From Nanobdellota archaeon (GTDB lineage Archaea; Nanobdellota; Nanobdellia; SCGC-AAA011-G17; GW2011-AR17), in assembly GCA_018830945.1 (NCBI GenBank), contig JAHJRD010000074.1, positions 1 to 32,699 on the forward strand: DNA of 32,699 nucleotides, in the 5' to 3' direction. Under the pieces are notes generated by a model, which was not told the DNA's origin, searched no databases, and worked only from the letters and a program-made list of their open reading frames with translations. Shown in pieces: positions 31,380 to 32,699 of this stretch. Made by a program: the position numbers and the translations under genes. The first letter of the stretch is position 1, and each line of letters begins with the position of its first letter.

Positions 31380-32516
31380 TCATTTAGAATCTTGAAGCTG
31401 TGCTGCCCTTCCTGCTTTATACTCCTTATATCTGTCGTAATCAAACAAATGCTGGCTCAAGGAACGCCCGTTGCAAATGCACCACATTGCCTGCGCAATC
31501 GGATAAGATATGTCAAGCACAGTAATATTTGGATATTTCTCCCTGTCAGGAATAAGGATGCTTTCTGTTGTAACAAGTTTTATGCCTTCATTAAGAAGTT
31601 TGTCTTTAGCTGTTCCGCTCAGGACAGGGTGTGTGCAGTATGAACTAATATCTTTTGCACCTTTTGCTTTCAGGACCTTTGCTGCCTCTACCAAAGTCCC
31701 CCCTCCGTCAACAAGGTCATCAGTAAGAATGCAATGCGAGCCCACAAGGCTTTCATCAGTTATGATCCCTCTTACTTCTGAAACACCCGGTCTTACTCTT
31801 CTTTTGTCAACTATTGCAAGCGGCCTTTCGAAGTATGTTGCATAATCGCTTGCGCGCTCGGCGCTTCCGTGGTCTGGCGCAACAAAAACAACTCTGCCCA
31901 TATCCCCCATAAGGTTGCTCTCAGTATATTCAGCAAATATCACAAAGCTGTCAAGTTCTTCAAATCCTGTAATTGCTTCATCATAGAAACCTTCTATCTG
32001 CTTGAAATGAGGGTCAAGGTTTATTACCATATTTGCACCAGATGCTTCTGTTTTTTTTGCATATACTTTTGCAGAGATTGGACACCTTATTTTTTTCCCT
32101 TCCCTCTTTGCTCTCCTATCTTGTCTTTGATAAGGCATATAAGGGAGAACATTGGTAATTGTGCTGGCTCGGCTTCTTCTAAGCGTATCATTTAATACGA
32201 ACAGCTCGTCATATCCTGCGGATGGTTCATATACAAGCATATCCAGGGTAGGTCTGCTTATTTTATTTTTATCCCATTTAACAGGGCATATATTAAAGGA
32301 TTTAAAAAGGAAAACATCCCTTCCTCTTACATTGCATACGATCCTTGGATCTATTTCTCCATTGCCAAACCGGTTTATGGATAATCCGTCCGGATTGAAA
32401 GGTGTCAAGCCTCCATATATCTCGTCTCTTTTTGAAAGTTCCTCATACACGCGCTCTGCAAGGCTTATGCTTCCGTAATCTGCAAGAAGTATTACTTTTC
32501 GGAAATCTTCGCCCAT
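31380..32516 (-). CDS. Ribose-phosphate pyrophosphokinase-like protein
   Basis: This 378-aa phosphoribosyltransferase-fold protein of the Prs family would make PRPP from ribose-5-P and ATP. The flexible-loop region YMPYQRQDRRAKREGKKI, then ISAKVYAKKTEASGANMV and LDPHFKQIEGFYD, match Prs. The PRPP/ribose-phosphate loop reads TDDLVDGGGTL, where most enzymes have a Thr in place of the first loop Gly. It is longer than usual (about 290-320 aa), with an N-terminal insertion around residues 40-90 and a C-terminal tail QHLFDYDRYKEYKAG. It may therefore be a divergent Prs or a related enzyme. A TATA-like TTTTTATACTATAAG (about 32534-32548) is close to the start, so the transcript may be leaderless. 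Confidence 0.85.
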   Translation of the reverse strand: MGEDFRKVILLADYGSISLAERVYEELSKRDEIYGGLTPFNPDGLSINRFGNGEIDPRIVCNVRGRDVFLFKSFNICPVKWDKNKISRPTLDMLVYEPSAGYDELFVLNDTLRRSRASTITNVLPYMPYQRQDRRAKREGKKIRCPISAKVYAKKTEASGANMVINLDPHFKQIEGFYDEAITGFEELDSFVIFAEYTESNLMGDMGRVVFVAPDHGSAERASDYATYFERPLAIVDKRRVRPGVSEVRGIITDESLVGSHCILTDDLVDGGGTLVEAAKVLKAKGAKDISSYCTHPVLSGTAKDKLLNEGIKLVTTESILIPDREKYPNITVLDISYPIAQAMWCICNGRSLSQHLFDYDRYKEYKAGRAAQLQDSK

Positions 32517-32597
32517 AATGCAGGAGAATTACTTATAGTATAAAAACTTTGCTTACGGAAGGCACTGTCTGAAAAGTGAGTGATAGACCTTATAAGG

Positions 32598-32638
32598 GGA
32601 AAACACCCTATTTTAATTGCTAAAACGAGGTGTTTTCC
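32598..32638 (+). promoter_or_regulatory. Nested inverted repeat covering the Shine-Dalgarno of the edge gene
   Basis: GGAAAACACC (32598-32607) pairs perfectly with GGTGTTTTCC (32629-32638), and inside it TTTTA (32611-32615) pairs with TAAAA (32621-32625). The right arm contains the GAGG-type ribosome site and ends 1 bp before the ATG at 32640. A palindromic TATA-like CCTTATAAGG (32588-32597) adjoins the left arm. It could be an operator or an RNA switch. Confidence 0.45.
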
Positions 32639-32639
32639 A

Positions 32640-32699
32640 ATGACAGAAATACATACAACCTTTTTTAACTTTTCGGAAGTCACACTCCTAAGTGAGATA
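32640..32699 (+). CDS. Start of an unidentified gene (partial, runs off the right edge)
   Basis: An ATG at 32640 opens a frame of 20 codons with no stop before the window ends, beginning MTEIHTTFFNF. It has a TATA-like box (32588-32597) and a GAGGTG ribosome site 5-10 bp upstream, which makes it credible although short. It is divergent from the Prs-like gene, with 123 bp between start codons. Too little is present to name a family. Confidence 0.45.
   Translation, partial: MTEIHTTFFNFSEVTLLSEI

Overview
The window looks like a chromosomal segment of an AT-rich archaeon, most likely a DPANN-type lineage (Woesearchaeota/Pacearchaeota-like) or a close euryarchaeal relative. The reasons are a two-subunit archaeal D-family DNA polymerase (DP1 and DP2), two Orc1/Cdc6-type ATPases, a membrane-anchored LonB protease, a NOG1-type GTPase, a PRC-barrel protein, a XerA-like recombinase, and TATA boxes that often sit about 25-35 bp before an ATG (leaderless style) mixed with clear Shine-Dalgarno sites. 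No rRNA, tRNA or CRISPR array was seen. The lineage is inference.

Left part (1-6.4 kb): a HEPN/MNT toxin-antitoxin-type pair with a double palindromic operator, a DEDDh exonuclease, a DUF457-like membrane protein, a small CARF-like protein, an archaeal ATPase/DUF234 protein with a PD-(D/E)XK-like C-terminus, a SAM methyltransferase fused to an Ada-type zinc domain, an Orc1/Cdc6 paralogue and a SemiSWEET transporter.

Accessory part (6.4-12.4 kb): a GC-rich repeat island, an orphan 93-aa protein, a PadR regulator behind a 16-bp periodic AT-rich array, a two-TM protein, a tyrosine recombinase with a TTG start, a coiled-coil protein, and two coiled-coil plus winged-helix proteins. Each of these last two has its own array of 11-bp tandem repeats just upstream. 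A double-hairpin DNA element occurs once before the recombinase and once about 2.5 kb later, so the segment between (about 8.05-10.65 kb) looks like a small integrated replicon or its remnant. This is the most unusual part of the window.

Middle part (12.4-20.9 kb): arginyl-tRNA synthetase, a small wHTH protein, a repeat protein followed by an in-frame TGA and 40 more sense codons, a second ATPase/nuclease paralogue with its own palindromes, a YqaA/DedA membrane protein, an overlapping dCMP deaminase/(d)NMP-kinase-like pair, LonB and a PRC-barrel protein.

Right part (21-32.7 kb): NOG1-like GTPase, then a 458-bp intergenic region with ORB-like boxes and AT-rich unwinding sequence, which is a strong candidate replication origin. 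It is followed by Orc1/Cdc6, DP1 and DP2 on one strand (Orc1 and DP1 overlap by 4 bp). DP2 carries a 480-aa LAGLIDADG intein in its catalytic motif, with a non-standard C-terminal glutamine. GlmM, a PRPP-synthetase-like protein and the first 20 codons of another gene close the window.
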